64,000 nt of DNA from Streptomyces sp. LBL (lineage in GTDB: Bacteria; Actinomycetota; Actinomycetes; Streptomycetales; Streptomycetaceae): the NCBI RefSeq assembly GCF_029893585.1, contig NZ_JARXYX010000033.1, positions 53,466 to 117,465 on the forward strand, read 5' to 3'. Position 1 is the stretch's first letter. Every line of letters starts with the position of its first letter. Of this stretch, positions 1 to 9,026 are shown in pieces. The position numbers and the translations under genes are program-made. The notes beneath the pieces are model-generated. The model worked only from the letters and a program-made list of their open reading frames with translations, was not told the DNA's origin and did not search any database.

Positions 1-683
1 CCTCGGCCCAGCCGCGTCCGGTGCCCCCGGTGACCGCCGACGACACCGGCCGGGTCGTCATCGTGGACCGCCCCGGTGCCGTCCAGACGCAGTTGCTGAT
101 CGGCCGCGTCGGCGCCGACCGGCACGCGCGCGTATGGCCCGCTCAGGTCCTCGGCACGTACTGCCTGGGCGGCACCCTCACCTCCCGTCTGGACCGTGTC
201 CTGCGCGAGGAGAAGGGCTACACCTACGGAGTGCGGGCGTTCGGGCAGGTCCTGCGCTCGACCTCGGACGGATCGGGCGCCGCGATGCTCGCCATCAGCG
301 GCTCCGTCGACACCCCGAACACCGGTCCCGCCCTGGCGGACCTGTGGACCGTGCTGCGCACGCTCGCCGCGGAGGGCCTGACCGACGCCGAGCGCGATGT
401 GGCCGTGCAGAACCTCGTGGGTGTGGCGCCGCTGAAGTACGAGACCGCGGGGGCCGTCGCGGGCACGCTGGCCGACCAGGTCGAGCAGCACCTGCCCGAC
501 GACTTCCAGGCGACGCTGTACCGGCAACTCGCGTCGACGGGCACCGTGGAGGCCACCGCGGCCGTCGTGAGCGCCTTCCCGGTGGACCGTCTGGTGACGG
601 TCCTCGTCGGTGACGCGGCGCAGATCAAGGCGCCCGTCGAGGCCCTGGGCATCGGCGAGGTCACGGTCGTGTCCGCCGAGTAG
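1..683 (+). CDS. M16 family metallopeptidase, C-terminal part (cut by window start)
   Basis: The reading frame is already open at base 3, so the gene begins upstream of the window. The visible part is a C-terminal M16 (pitrilysin/insulinase-like) domain. It shows the family pattern of a Gly-Gly-x-Leu-x-Ser-Arg-Leu stretch followed by LREEKGYTYGV and then a compact helical tail. In this family the C-terminal half lacks the HxxEH zinc site and pairs with a catalytic half or partner. Whether this is the inactive subunit of a tandem pair cannot be judged, because the upstream gene is outside the window. It ends 366 bp before the riboswitch-controlled peptidase and is probably not co-transcribed with it. 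Confidence 0.85.
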   Translation, partial: SAQPRPVPPVTADDTGRVVIVDRPGAVQTQLLIGRVGADRHARVWPAQVLGTYCLGGTLTSRLDRVLREEKGYTYGVRAFGQVLRSTSDGSGAAMLAISGSVDTPNTGPALADLWTVLRTLAAEGLTDAERDVAVQNLVGVAPLKYETAGAVAGTLADQVEQHLPDDFQATLYRQLASTGTVEATAAVVSAFPVDRLVTVLVGDAAQIKAPVEALGIGEVTVVSAE

Positions 684-877
684 CGCCGCGCGCGTGGGGC
701 CCTGGTGACCTGTGAGTCGCCAGGGCCCCTGATGTCCGAATTGAGGGAGAGGTTGCCTGTCTGCCCTGTGGTGTGCGCTACAAACGCCACGATCCGTTTG
801 GGAATTGAAACGTGCCCGTTTAGCGTCGTCCAGGCTGTCCGTCAGGCACCGCGCCGCACCCGCGGCACCGGACAGTC

Positions 878-1036
878 ATCGCCGAGTCCCCGCATGGCGC
901 GAGCCAGGGGAGCCGGGGACCCACACCACAAGTCCCTGGGGTGAATCGGACGCCCGCGCGCACCGCGAGGGGGTCCGTAGGAGACCTTCCTGCTCCGAAC
1001 CCGTCAGCTAACCCGGTAGGCGAGAAGGAAGGAAAG
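878..1036 (+). ncRNA. c-di-AMP riboswitch (ydaO-yuaA class) in the leader of the M23 peptidase
   Basis: The leader contains the conserved blocks I know from Streptomyces ydaO-type riboswitches, in the right order: AGCCGGGGACCCAC near 910, CCTGGGGTGAATCGG near 935, a GGGTCCGTAGGAGACCTTCC region near 970, and TCCGAACCCGTCAGCTAACC with GGTAGGCG near 994-1023. It ends about 14 bases before the ATG at 1050. In actinobacteria this class is usually placed before cell-wall hydrolase genes such as rpfA and NlpC/M23 proteins, and c-di-AMP turns expression off. The gene directly downstream fits that pattern. The exact 5' edge is approximate. Confidence 0.9.
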
Positions 1037-1049
1037 GATCAGCCACCAC

Positions 1050-1814
1050 ATGGCGTTCATGTGCGCCGCCGGGAAACACCGTCGTGCCAGCCGGATGAAG
1101 CGCGGCACCGTCCGCGCGGCGGGCGTCGCGGCCCTCACCACCACCGGCGTGATCGGCACCCTGGCCGCCCCGGCGCTCGCCGCCGAGCCCGCGGTCGAGC
1201 AGACCGGACTCACTCCCGTCATCACCATCGGAGACTCGATCGCCGACGAGATCGGTGTCCAGGCCGCCGCCCAGCAGCAGGCCGCCGACGAGGCCGAGGC
1301 GAAGAAGAAGGCCGAGGTGGCCGCGCACATGAAGGCGCTCGCCGAGGTCCAGCAGGCCCGTGCGGCCAAGGCACGCGCCGCCCGCGCGGAGGAGCGCAGG
1401 CGCCTCAACGCCTACGTCGCCCCGATCTCCGGCTCGTACGTCTCCACCGGCTACCAGTCCAGCAGCTCCCTGTGGTCCTCCGGCAGCCATACCGGCATCG
1501 ACTTCCACGCCTCGACCGGCACCTCCGTCCACGCGGTCGGTTCCGGCACCGTGGTCGAGGCCGGCTGGGGCGGGGCGTACGGCAACCAGATCGTGATCAG
1601 GATGAATGACGGGACGTACACCCAGTACGGCCACCTGTCGTCGATCGGTGTCTCGGTGGGCCAGAGCGTCACCCCGGGCCGGCAGATAGGTCTCTCCGGG
1701 GCGACCGGCAACGTCACCGGCCCGCACCTGCACTTCGAGGCCCGCACCAGCCCGGAGTACGGCTCGGACATCGACCCCGTCTCCTACCTCCACGCGCACG
1801 GTGTGAACGTCTGA
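1050..1814 (+). CDS. Secreted M23 family metallopeptidase (LytM-like cell wall hydrolase)
   Basis: The 254-residue protein has a basic N-terminus, a hydrophobic stretch and an Ala-x-Ala cleavage site near residues 30-45, indicating Sec export. Next comes an Ala/Glu/Lys-rich predicted coiled coil (about 70-115), then an M23 peptidase domain (about 120-250). Zinc-ligand motifs are visible: HTGIDFH (HxxxD) and HLHFEAR (HxH). M23 enzymes cut peptide cross-links in peptidoglycan. An internal Met at residue 16 is an alternative start, but the ATG at 1050 follows AAGGAAGGAAAGG and the riboswitch closely. Expression is probably controlled by c-di-AMP through the upstream riboswitch, linking wall remodelling to turgor signalling. 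Confidence 0.9.
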   Translation: MAFMCAAGKHRRASRMKRGTVRAAGVAALTTTGVIGTLAAPALAAEPAVEQTGLTPVITIGDSIADEIGVQAAAQQQAADEAEAKKKAEVAAHMKALAEVQQARAAKARAARAEERRRLNAYVAPISGSYVSTGYQSSSSLWSSGSHTGIDFHASTGTSVHAVGSGTVVEAGWGGAYGNQIVIRMNDGTYTQYGHLSSIGVSVGQSVTPGRQIGLSGATGNVTGPHLHFEARTSPEYGSDIDPVSYLHAHGVNV

Positions 1815-1870
1815 CGCACCTCCGCGCGCACGGCGTGGACGTCTGACGTCACGCGGCGGGACAAGCTGCG

Positions 1871-1893
1871 GCCCCGGCTCCCCGAGCCGGGGC
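1871..1893 (+). terminator. Hairpin terminator after the M23 peptidase gene
   Basis: GCCCCGGCT pairs perfectly with AGCCGGGGC across a 5-base loop, followed by TTTCGTCGTTT. It lies 57 bp after the M23 peptidase stop and before the GntR regulator. Confidence 0.75.
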
Positions 1894-2034
1894 TTTCGTC
1901 GTTTCAGAAGCCCGCCTGTCCAAAAAGTATCCATGGATTCCGGCCCGCCATCGGAAATTCCGGCTCATTGCAATAGAGTCACTGAACACACGTCAATCGT
2001 CGACGTTTCACGGGGATTAAGGCGGAGGTCGGTC

Positions 2035-2730
2035 ATGCGTATTCCGGCGCACTCGGTATGCACCGCGATCCGGGACGACATCGTCGCGGGTGTCTACGAG
2101 CGCGGCAGCCGGCTCACCGAGGAACTGCTCGCGCGCCGCTACGGCGTCTCGCGTGTCCCCGTCCGGGAGGCCCTGCGCACGCTGGAGGCGGAGGGCTTCG
2201 TGGTGACCCGGCGGCACGCGGGCGCGTGCGTCGCGGAGCCCACCGAGCAGGAGGGCGCCGACCTCCTGGAGATGCGCATGTTGCTGGAGCCGCTCGGCGC
2301 CTCCCGGGCCGCCCAGCGGCGTACCGACGCCCATCTCAAGGTGCTGCGGGGCCTGGTCCGGCTGGGCCAGGAGCGAGCCAGGCGGGGCAACAGCGAGGAC
2401 CTGCGCTCGCTGGGCAGCTGGTTCCACGAGACGCTCGCCCAGGCCTCCGGCAGCCCAGCGATGACGTCGATGCTGACCCAGTTGCGCCACAAGATCGCCT
2501 GGATGTACGCCGTGGACGCGCCGGCCGACCCGGTCGAGTCCTGGGTGGAGCACGGCGCGATCGTGGACGCGGTGGCGCGCGGCGACAGCGAACGCGCCCG
2601 GGCGGTCACGGCGCTGCACACCGAGCGCTCGACGGGCGCGCACCGGCTGCGTTTCCCTTCTCGGACGGATCGCCCGGACCGTGTGAGGAACTCGCAACAT
2701 CCCGTAAACATGCCGAGCCTGCGGCATTAA
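2035..2730 (+). CDS. GntR family transcriptional regulator (FadR/FCD subfamily)
   Basis: The protein is 231 residues with an N-terminal winged helix (about 5-70) carrying the GntR signature LLARRYGVSRVPVREALRTL. A helical FCD-type ligand-binding domain follows (about 80-205), which in relatives binds small carboxylates, often with a metal. The ATG at 2035 is preferred because GGAGG lies 6 bp upstream; the frame extends further 5' without a ribosome site. It is convergent with ptsH across a shared terminator. Its target and effector cannot be read from the sequence. The C-terminal tail after about residue 205 is polar and has no domain I recognise. Confidence 0.88.
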   Translation: MRIPAHSVCTAIRDDIVAGVYERGSRLTEELLARRYGVSRVPVREALRTLEAEGFVVTRRHAGACVAEPTEQEGADLLEMRMLLEPLGASRAAQRRTDAHLKVLRGLVRLGQERARRGNSEDLRSLGSWFHETLAQASGSPAMTSMLTQLRHKIAWMYAVDAPADPVESWVEHGAIVDAVARGDSERARAVTALHTERSTGAHRLRFPSRTDRPDRVRNSQHPVNMPSLRH

Positions 2731-2800
2731 CACGGGCGCCGTATACAAAGTAGGGGTAATTCCTGGGGGATTATTTCTGCTGCCCGTCACCGGGAAATGC

Positions 2801-2836
2801 AAAGGGCTCGCCCGATAATTCGGACGAGCCCTTTTG
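2801..2836. terminator. Bidirectional terminator between the GntR gene and ptsH
   Basis: AAAGGGCTCG pairs with CGAGCCCTTT around a central loop. T-runs are present on both strands (CTTTT on plus, AAAG on the other side). It sits between two convergent genes and can serve both. Confidence 0.85.
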
Positions 2837-2857
2837 TCGTGCTTACGGCGTCTGCGC

Positions 2858-3139
2858 TCAGACGGTCTCGGGAAGTTGCTCGAGGCCCTCGGAAACAAGC
2901 TTCGCGAGACGGTCGAGGGCGGCGTCCGCCCCCTCGGCGTCGGACGCGAGGACGATCTCCTCGCCCCCCTGGGCGCCCAGGCCCAGAACGGCCAGCATGG
3001 AGGCCGCGTTGACGGGGTTTCCGTCGGCCTTGGCGATCGTCACCGGGATACCTGCGGCCGTGGCGGCCCGGACGAAGATGGAGGCGGGGCGGGCATGGAG
3101 ACCCTCGGCCCAGCCGACGTTGACGCGGCGCTCAGCCAT
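2858..3139 (-). CDS. ptsH: Phosphocarrier protein HPr of the PTS
   Basis: HPr is the small cytoplasmic phosphocarrier that takes phosphate from enzyme I at a conserved His and passes it to sugar-specific EIIA. The 93-residue protein has the active-site motif GLHARPAS with His15. A regulatory-type serine sits in the NAASM context at position 47, in the place of Ser46 of Firmicutes HPr. The length is normal. No enzyme I or EII gene is adjacent, so it acts as the general HPr for PTS permeases encoded elsewhere. It is divergent from the PatA-like gene with 174 bp between the starts, enough for two promoters. Confidence 0.95.
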   Translation of the reverse strand: MAERRVNVGWAEGLHARPASIFVRAATAAGIPVTIAKADGNPVNAASMLAVLGLGAQGGEEIVLASDAEGADAALDRLAKLVSEGLEQLPETV

Positions 3140-3313
3140 GTGATGCTGCCCTTCGATGTTCAGGGTTGTCTAGACCAGTTTCCCCTACGTGAAGCATGCG
3201 GAGCGGTCCTTCGTCCCGCCCCTTGATGCCGTCGGACCGCGGCCTCGGTCCGACGTCCGTCCTCCACAGACTGCCCCGCGCCGCTGTCGCACGCGAGCCG
3301 TACTCTGGGGCCC

Positions 3314-6205
3314 ATGCAGACCTCGTCGGACCGGCACGAGTACCCCGCCCACTGGGAGGCCGACGTGGTGCTGCGCGACGGTGGTACCGCGCGCGTCCGG
3401 CCCATCACCGTCGATGACGCCGATCGCCTCGTCAGCTTCTACGAGCAGGTCTCGGACGAGTCGAAGTACTACCGCTTCTTCGCGCCCTACCCGCGCCTGT
3501 CCGCCAAGGACGTCCACCGCTTCACGCACCACGACTTTGTGGACCGGGTGGGACTCGCAGCCACCATCGGCGGCGAGTTCATCGCCACCGTACGCTACGA
3601 CCGCATCGGCCCCGACGGCATGGCCGCGTCCTCCTACCCGTCGCCCACCGCCACCCTTGCCGGAGAGCGCGTCGCGCCCGCCCCTCCTGTCGCCGACGAG
3701 GCCGAGGTCGCCTTCCTCGTCCAGGACGCCCACCAGGGGCGCGGGGTCGCCTCCGCCCTCCTCGAACACATCGGAGCCGTCGCCCGCGAGCGGGGCATCC
3801 GCCGGTTCGCCGCCGAGGTCCTCCCCGCCAACACCAAGATGATCAAGGTGTTCACGGATGCCGGGTACACGCAGAAGCGCAGCTTCGAGGACGGCGTCGT
3901 ACGCCTGGAGTTCGACCTGGAGCCGACGGACCGCTCCCTCGCCGTGCAGTACGCGCGCGAACAGCGCGCCGAAGGCCGGTCCGTGCAGCGGCTGCTGATG
4001 CCCGGGTCCGTCGCCGTCGTCGGGACCGGCCGTGCGCCCGGCGGGGTGGGCCGCAGTGTCCTCGACAACATCAGGGACGCCGGGTTCACGGGCCGTCTCC
4101 ATGCCGTGAACAGGTCCCTGCCCGAGGGGCAGAAGGAACTCGACGGGGTGCCCGGGTACCGCTCGGTGCGCGACATCGACGGGCCGGTCGACCTCGCCGT
4201 CGTCGCCGTGGCCGCGGAGCACGTTCCCGACGTCGTCGAGGAGTGCGGCCGGCACGGCGTGCAAGGGCTTGTCGTGCTCTCCGCCGGGTACGCCGAGAGC
4301 GGGCCCGAGGGGCGCGAGCGACAGCGCGAACTCGTCCGGCACGCGCGCGCGTACGGCATGCGGATCATCGGCCCGAACGCCTTCGGGATCATCAACACCT
4401 CGGTGCGGGTACGGCTGAACGCCTCCCTCGCCCCCGAGATGCCCCGGCCCGGCCGCATCGGGCTGTTCTCCCAGTCCGGCGCCATCGGTATCGCCCTGCT
4501 GTCCCGGCTGCACCGGCGCGGCGGCGGAGTCACCGGGGTGACCGGCGTGTCGACGTTCGTGTCGTCCGGCAACCGGGCGGACGTGTCCGGCAACGACCTC
4601 CTTCAGTACTGGTACGACGACCCGGACACCGACGTCGTGCTGATGTACCTGGAGTCCATCGGCAACCCGCGCAAGTTCACCCGCCTCGCACGCCGGACGG
4701 CGGCCGCGAAACCGCTGGTCGTGGTGCAGGGCGCGGGCTCCGCGCCGCAGGGCCACGCCGTACGGGCCACGCGGTTGCCGCACGCCACGGTGTCCGCGCT
4801 GCTGCGCCAGGCCGGGGTGATCCGGGTGGAGACGATCACGGAACTGGTGGACACGGGGCTGCTCCTCGCGCGCCAGCCACTCCCGGCCGGCGCCAGAGTG
4901 GCGATCCTCGGAAACTCCGAGTCGCTCGGGCTGCTCACGTACGACGCGTGTCTCTCCGAGGGACTGCGACCGCTGCCCCCGCTGGACCTGACGACGGCGG
5001 CCTCGCCGGCGGACTTCCACCGGGCGCTGGCGCGGGCGCTGGCGGACGGTGCCTGCGACGCGGTGGTGGTGACGGCGATACCGGCTCTGGGGGAGGACTC
5101 GGCCGGGGACGCGGCACTGGCCGAAGCCCTGAGGTCCGCCGCCGAGCAGGTCCCCGGCAAGCCGGTGCTGGTGGTCCACGTGGAACTCGGCGGGCTTGCG
5201 GAAGCCCTGTCGGCCGCGGCGAGCACCGCACCTCAGCCGGGTTCGACCAGCTCCGGCGTCGCCGTCCGGCCCCACCCGCTCCGCCCCCTGGACCGGCTGG
5301 CGGTGAAGGCGACGGACGAGGTGCCTGCCGCCCAGAGCTGCTCCCGCCTCATCCCTGCCTACCCCGCCGCCGAACGCGCCGTGAGAGCCCTCTCCGAAGT
5401 GGTCCGGTACGCGCAGTGGCGGCGGGACGCCGCCGACCCCGGCAAGGTGCCCGATTTCGAGGACATCGACGAGAAGGGCGCCGCCGCACTGGTCCACGGA
5501 CTGCTCGCGCGCGGGCAGGGCCTCACTCTCGGCGCCGAGGAGACCGGCGAGTTGCTCGGCACGTACGGCGTGCGGGTGCACCGGTCCCTGCCCGCACCCA
5601 CCCCCGAGGACGCCGTCCGGGCCGCCCGCGACCTCGGCTACCCGGTCGCCCTCAAGGCCACCGCCCCGCATCTGCGCCACCGTGCCGACCTCGGCGGCGT
5701 ACGGCTGGATCTCGCGGACGAGGAGCAACTGGGGCGGGCGTACATCGAGTTGACCGAGCTGTTCGGGAAGCCGGAGGAGCTGCGGCCGGTGGTGCAGAGG
5801 ATGGCACCGCGGGGAGTCGACACCGTTGTCAGGGCCGTCATCGACCCGGCGGCCGGAGCCGTCCTGTCGTTCGGGCTCGCCGGGGCCGCCTCCCAGCTGC
5901 TCGGGGACATGGCGCACCGGCTCGTCCCGGTCACCGACCGCGAGGCCACCTCACTGGTCAGGTCGATCCGGACGGCACCCCTCCTCTTCGGCTGGCGCGG
6001 CTCCACCCCCGTCGACACCCCCGCGCTGGAGGAACTGCTGCTGCGGGTGTCACGGCTGGTCGACGACCACCCGGAGGTCGTCGCGGTCACCCTCGAGCCG
6101 GTCGTTGTCGCCCCGCACGGCCTGAGCGCCCTCGGCGCCTCCGTGCGCCTGGCGACCCCACCCGCCCGCGACGACCTCGGCCCACGGACACTGCCCGTGT
6201 ACTGA
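3314..6205 (+). CDS. patA: GNAT/NDP-forming acyl-CoA synthetase fusion (PatA-type protein acetyltransferase)
   Basis: This is a 963-residue multidomain protein. An N-terminal GNAT acetyltransferase domain (about 15-200) carries the acetyl-CoA loop QGRGVASALLE. It is followed by a CoA-binding Rossmann domain (about 215-310), a succinyl-CoA-ligase-like region containing LFSQSGAIGIALL (about 345-690), and a C-terminal ATP-grasp domain (about 720-955). Salmonella Pat has the GNAT domain at the C-terminus; the N-terminal placement matches the SlPatA type described in Streptomyces lividans, which acetylates acyl-CoA synthetases such as acetoacetyl-CoA synthetase. The synthetase part is often catalytically dead and acts as a sensor; activity here cannot be judged by eye. 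It is monocistronic and divergent from ptsH. Confidence 0.85.
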   Translation: MQTSSDRHEYPAHWEADVVLRDGGTARVRPITVDDADRLVSFYEQVSDESKYYRFFAPYPRLSAKDVHRFTHHDFVDRVGLAATIGGEFIATVRYDRIGPDGMAASSYPSPTATLAGERVAPAPPVADEAEVAFLVQDAHQGRGVASALLEHIGAVARERGIRRFAAEVLPANTKMIKVFTDAGYTQKRSFEDGVVRLEFDLEPTDRSLAVQYAREQRAEGRSVQRLLMPGSVAVVGTGRAPGGVGRSVLDNIRDAGFTGRLHAVNRSLPEGQKELDGVPGYRSVRDIDGPVDLAVVAVAAEHVPDVVEECGRHGVQGLVVLSAGYAESGPEGRERQRELVRHARAYGMRIIGPNAFGIINTSVRVRLNASLAPEMPRPGRIGLFSQSGAIGIALLSRLHRRGGGVTGVTGVSTFVSSGNRADVSGNDLLQYWYDDPDTDVVLMYLESIGNPRKFTRLARRTAAAKPLVVVQGAGSAPQGHAVRATRLPHATVSALLRQAGVIRVETITELVDTGLLLARQPLPAGARVAILGNSESLGLLTYDACLSEGLRPLPPLDLTTAASPADFHRALARALADGACDAVVVTAIPALGEDSAGDAALAEALRSAAEQVPGKPVLVVHVELGGLAEALSAAASTAPQPGSTSSGVAVRPHPLRPLDRLAVKATDEVPAAQSCSRLIPAYPAAERAVRALSEVVRYAQWRRDAADPGKVPDFEDIDEKGAAALVHGLLARGQGLTLGAEETGELLGTYGVRVHRSLPAPTPEDAVRAARDLGYPVALKATAPHLRHRADLGGVRLDLADEEQLGRAYIELTELFGKPEELRPVVQRMAPRGVDTVVRAVIDPAAGAVLSFGLAGAASQLLGDMAHRLVPVTDREATSLVRSIRTAPLLFGWRGSTPVDTPALEELLLRVSRLVDDHPEVVAVTLEPVVVAPHGLSALGASVRLATPPARDDLGPRTLPVY

Positions 6206-6279
6206 CCCGTGTACCGAGACGTACCCGAGACCCCCATGAGCGTGCCGCGCAGTCAGTGGGCCACCGTAGAATGGACGTC

Positions 6280-6867
6280 ATGGCCAAGACCAGTACGACG
6301 ACCCAGGGGCTGCGAACGGCGATCGAGCGCAGCGGCTACTACCCGGCCCTCGTGGCCGAGGCAGTGGAGTCCGCCGTGGGCGGCGAGCCCGTCCAGTCGT
6401 ACCTGGTCCACCAGGAGACGACGTTCGACCAGAACGAGGTGCGGCGGCATGTGACCGTGCTCGTCCTCACCGGCAACCGCTTCATCGTCAGCCACACCGA
6501 CGAGCAGGCCGAGGACACCACCTCCCCGACGCCGTACGCCACCACCTCCACCGAGTCCGTGAAGATCGGCCGGATCTCCTCGGTCGTGGTCAGCCGGGTG
6601 GTCGCCAACCCGGAGCAGTACCAGCCGGGCACCCTGCCCCGCGAGGTCGTGCTGACCATCGGCTGGGGCGCCGTGTCCCGGATCGATCTGGAGCCCGCCG
6701 CCTGCGGCGACCCCAACTGCGAGGCCGACCACGGCTACACCGGCAGCTCGACGGCGGACGACCTCAGCCTTCGGGTGAGCGAGGCCGGGGACGGCCCGGA
6801 GACGGTGCGCCAGGCGCTCGTCTTCGCGCAGGCCATCTCCGAGGCGACCGCGGACGCCACCCACTGA
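6280..6867 (+). CDS. DUF5998 family protein
   Basis: This conserved 195-residue actinobacterial protein has no signal peptide or membrane segment. It has an alpha-beta composition and a Cys pair in a GDPNCEADHG context near residue 150 that could bind a metal. I recognise the family as DUF5998, whose function is unknown. An in-frame ATG at 6271 would add three residues; neither start has a strong ribosome site. The stop overlaps the start of the next gene (TGATG), so the two proteins are translationally coupled and probably act in the same process. Confidence 0.8.
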   Translation: MAKTSTTTQGLRTAIERSGYYPALVAEAVESAVGGEPVQSYLVHQETTFDQNEVRRHVTVLVLTGNRFIVSHTDEQAEDTTSPTPYATTSTESVKIGRISSVVVSRVVANPEQYQPGTLPREVVLTIGWGAVSRIDLEPAACGDPNCEADHGYTGSSTADDLSLRVSEAGDGPETVRQALVFAQAISEATADATH

Positions 6868-8069
6868 TGGCGCAGCCCGCCTCCGCCTGGGACCACCATC
6901 CGGAACCGCTCGCCCTCGACTCCGCACCCGTCCCCGCGTACGGCTCCGGATCCCTCGCCGACCTGCTGCCCACCCTGGCCGCCGGCCTGGCCGTGCCCGG
7001 GACGGTCGCGACCCTCCCCGAGCTGCCCCCCGCCGACCGGAACTGCGTGTTCCTGATCGACGGGCTCGGCTGGGAGCAGCTCAAGGCGCACCCGCACGAG
7101 GCGCCGTTCATGACCTCGCTCCTCGGCAGCTCGCGCGGCGGCACCGGACGGCCGCTGACCACCGGCTTCCCGGCGACCACCGCCACCTCGCTTGCCTCCG
7201 TCGGCACCGGGCTGCCGCCGGGTGCCCACGGCCTGCCCGGCTACACCGTGCGCAATCCGGCCACCGGCGAGCTGATGAACCAGCTGCGCTGGCAGCCGTG
7301 GACGTCGCCGGCGGCCTGGCAGCCGTACCCCACCCTCTTCCAACGCGCCGAACAGGCGGGTGTGCACGCCGCCCAGGTCTCGTCCCCCACCTTCCAGAAC
7401 ACCCCGCTGACCAAGGTCGCGCTCAGCGGAGGAATGTTCCACGGGCGGCAGATCGGCGAGGAGCGCATGGACGTCGCGGCCGAGCAACTGGCCGCCGCCG
7501 ATCGCTCCTTGATCTATACCTACTACGCCGAGGTCGACGGCGCCGGCCACCGCTTCGGCATCGACTCCGACACCTGGCGCGGCCGCCTGATGTACGTCGA
7601 CCGGCTGGTCCAGCGGCTGGCCGAGCAACTCCCCCCGCGCAGCGCGCTCTACGTCACCGCCGACCACGGCATGATCGACGTGCCGTTCGACGAGCAGCAC
7701 CGCATCGACTTCGACGAGGACTGGGAGCTGCGCGCCGGGGTCGCCCTGCTGGGCGGCGAGGGCCGCGCCCGCCATGTCTACGCGGTCCCGGGCGCCGAGA
7801 ACGACGTCCTGACCTGCTGGCGCGAGGTCCTCGGCGAGCAGTTCTGGGTGGCCTCGCGGGACGAGGCGATCGCGGCGGGCTGGTTCGGGCCGCCCGAGCA
7901 GGTCGAGGGACGGGTGTACGGCCGGATCGGCGACGTGGTCGCCGCCGCGTGCGACGACGTCGTCATCATCGCCTCGGAGCGGGAACCCAAGGAGTCGGCG
8001 ATGGTCGGCAACCACGGTTCGATGACCCCCGCCGAACAGTTGGTCCCGCTGCTCGAAGTACGCTCCTGA
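6867..8069 (+). CDS. Alkaline phosphatase superfamily / nucleotide pyrophosphatase-like protein
   Basis: The protein has 400 residues. Alkaline-phosphatase-fold metal-binding motifs are visible: an N-terminal FLIDGLGW, the nucleophile region GFPATTATSLASVGTG with a catalytic Thr, and later DGAGHRFG and TADHGMIDV. This matches type I phosphodiesterase/nucleotide pyrophosphatase-like proteins, which hydrolyse phosphoesters using two metal ions. There is no signal peptide, so it is probably cytoplasmic. It overlaps the DUF5998 stop codon by one base. The substrate is unknown. A thymidine kinase gene follows after 49 bp and may share the transcript. Confidence 0.88.
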   Translation: MAQPASAWDHHPEPLALDSAPVPAYGSGSLADLLPTLAAGLAVPGTVATLPELPPADRNCVFLIDGLGWEQLKAHPHEAPFMTSLLGSSRGGTGRPLTTGFPATTATSLASVGTGLPPGAHGLPGYTVRNPATGELMNQLRWQPWTSPAAWQPYPTLFQRAEQAGVHAAQVSSPTFQNTPLTKVALSGGMFHGRQIGEERMDVAAEQLAAADRSLIYTYYAEVDGAGHRFGIDSDTWRGRLMYVDRLVQRLAEQLPPRSALYVTADHGMIDVPFDEQHRIDFDEDWELRAGVALLGGEGRARHVYAVPGAENDVLTCWREVLGEQFWVASRDEAIAAGWFGPPEQVEGRVYGRIGDVVAAACDDVVIIASEREPKESAMVGNHGSMTPAEQLVPLLEVRS

Positions 8070-8118
8070 CGCCTCCGGGCCCATCTCCGTCCGCAAACCG
8101 AAAGGTGCTCGACTCGCC

Positions 8119-8769
8119 ATGCCCGAGCTGGTGTTCTTCTCCGGAACGATGGACTGCGGGAAGTCCACACTTGCTCTCCAGCGAATCTACAATCGGTCGG
8201 CAAGGGGTCTACAGGGCGTGATCTTCACGCGCGATGACCGGGCGGGGGAGGGGAAACTGTCTTCGCGGCTCGGTCTGGTGACAGATGCTGTCGAGGCGGC
8301 GCCGGAGATGGATCTGTACGCCTATGTCGTGGGTCGGATGTCGCAGGGCGACAAGGTCGACTATCTGATTGTGGATGAGGCGCAGTTCCTGGCGTCGGAG
8401 CAGGTCGATCAGCTGGCGCGGGTCGTGGACGACCTGGACCTCGATGTCTTCGCCTTCGGTATCACGACCGACTTTCGGACCAGGCTCTTCCCGGGCTCGC
8501 AGCGGCTGATCGAGCTGGCGGACCGGGTGGAGACCCTTCAGGTGGAGGCGATGTGCTGGTGCGGGGCGCGTGCCACGCACAACGCCCGCACGGTGGGCGG
8601 CGAGATGGTGGTGGAAGGTGAGCAGGTCGTCGTCGGTGATGTGAACGGCCCTGCCGCGGAGGTCGGCTACGAGGTGTTGTGTCGACGTCATCACCGCCGC
8701 CGCATGACGAGCGCCGCCGCGCATGCCGGCGCGCTCTCGCCGGACGTTCTGCCGTTTGCCCCCGCTTGA
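8119..8769 (+). CDS. tdk: Thymidine kinase
   Basis: The 216-residue protein phosphorylates thymidine to dTMP with ATP in the salvage pathway. It has the P-loop GTMDCGKST (residues 9-17), Walker B VDEAQF, and the zinc/lasso region with WCGA and CRRHH cysteines and histidines near the C-terminus. This is the type II tetrameric family. The length is normal. It lies just after the phosphatase-like gene in the same direction, a plausible nucleotide-metabolism pairing. Confidence 0.92.
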   Translation: MPELVFFSGTMDCGKSTLALQRIYNRSARGLQGVIFTRDDRAGEGKLSSRLGLVTDAVEAAPEMDLYAYVVGRMSQGDKVDYLIVDEAQFLASEQVDQLARVVDDLDLDVFAFGITTDFRTRLFPGSQRLIELADRVETLQVEAMCWCGARATHNARTVGGEMVVEGEQVVVGDVNGPAAEVGYEVLCRRHHRRRMTSAAAHAGALSPDVLPFAPA

Positions 8770-9026
8770 GCCTCGAACCTGCCTGCCGCGCCGTTGACGG
8801 CGGCCACGGCGACGACACGGGTTGACACAAGACCAAGTCCACGGCGGCGACGACACCGACCCGCGCCGACCGCAGCTGAGCCCGTCTCCACAGGCGGAGA
8901 CCGTCGGCTACGACCTCACCGGCAACCGGCACGCGGGTATGCGCACCTCCCGACCCGCGACACAGGGTGCGAGTCCGTGGCGCCCAGGGCGTGTCGCGGG
9001 GCGGCCAGATCGCGGAACGGATGGAC

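Noticed and set aside
3185..5917. 910-residue open frame antisense to the PatA-type gene
   Set aside because: High G+C leaves long shadow frames; the amino acid content is Arg/Gly/Pro-rich with no domains, and the plus strand encodes a full multidomain protein.
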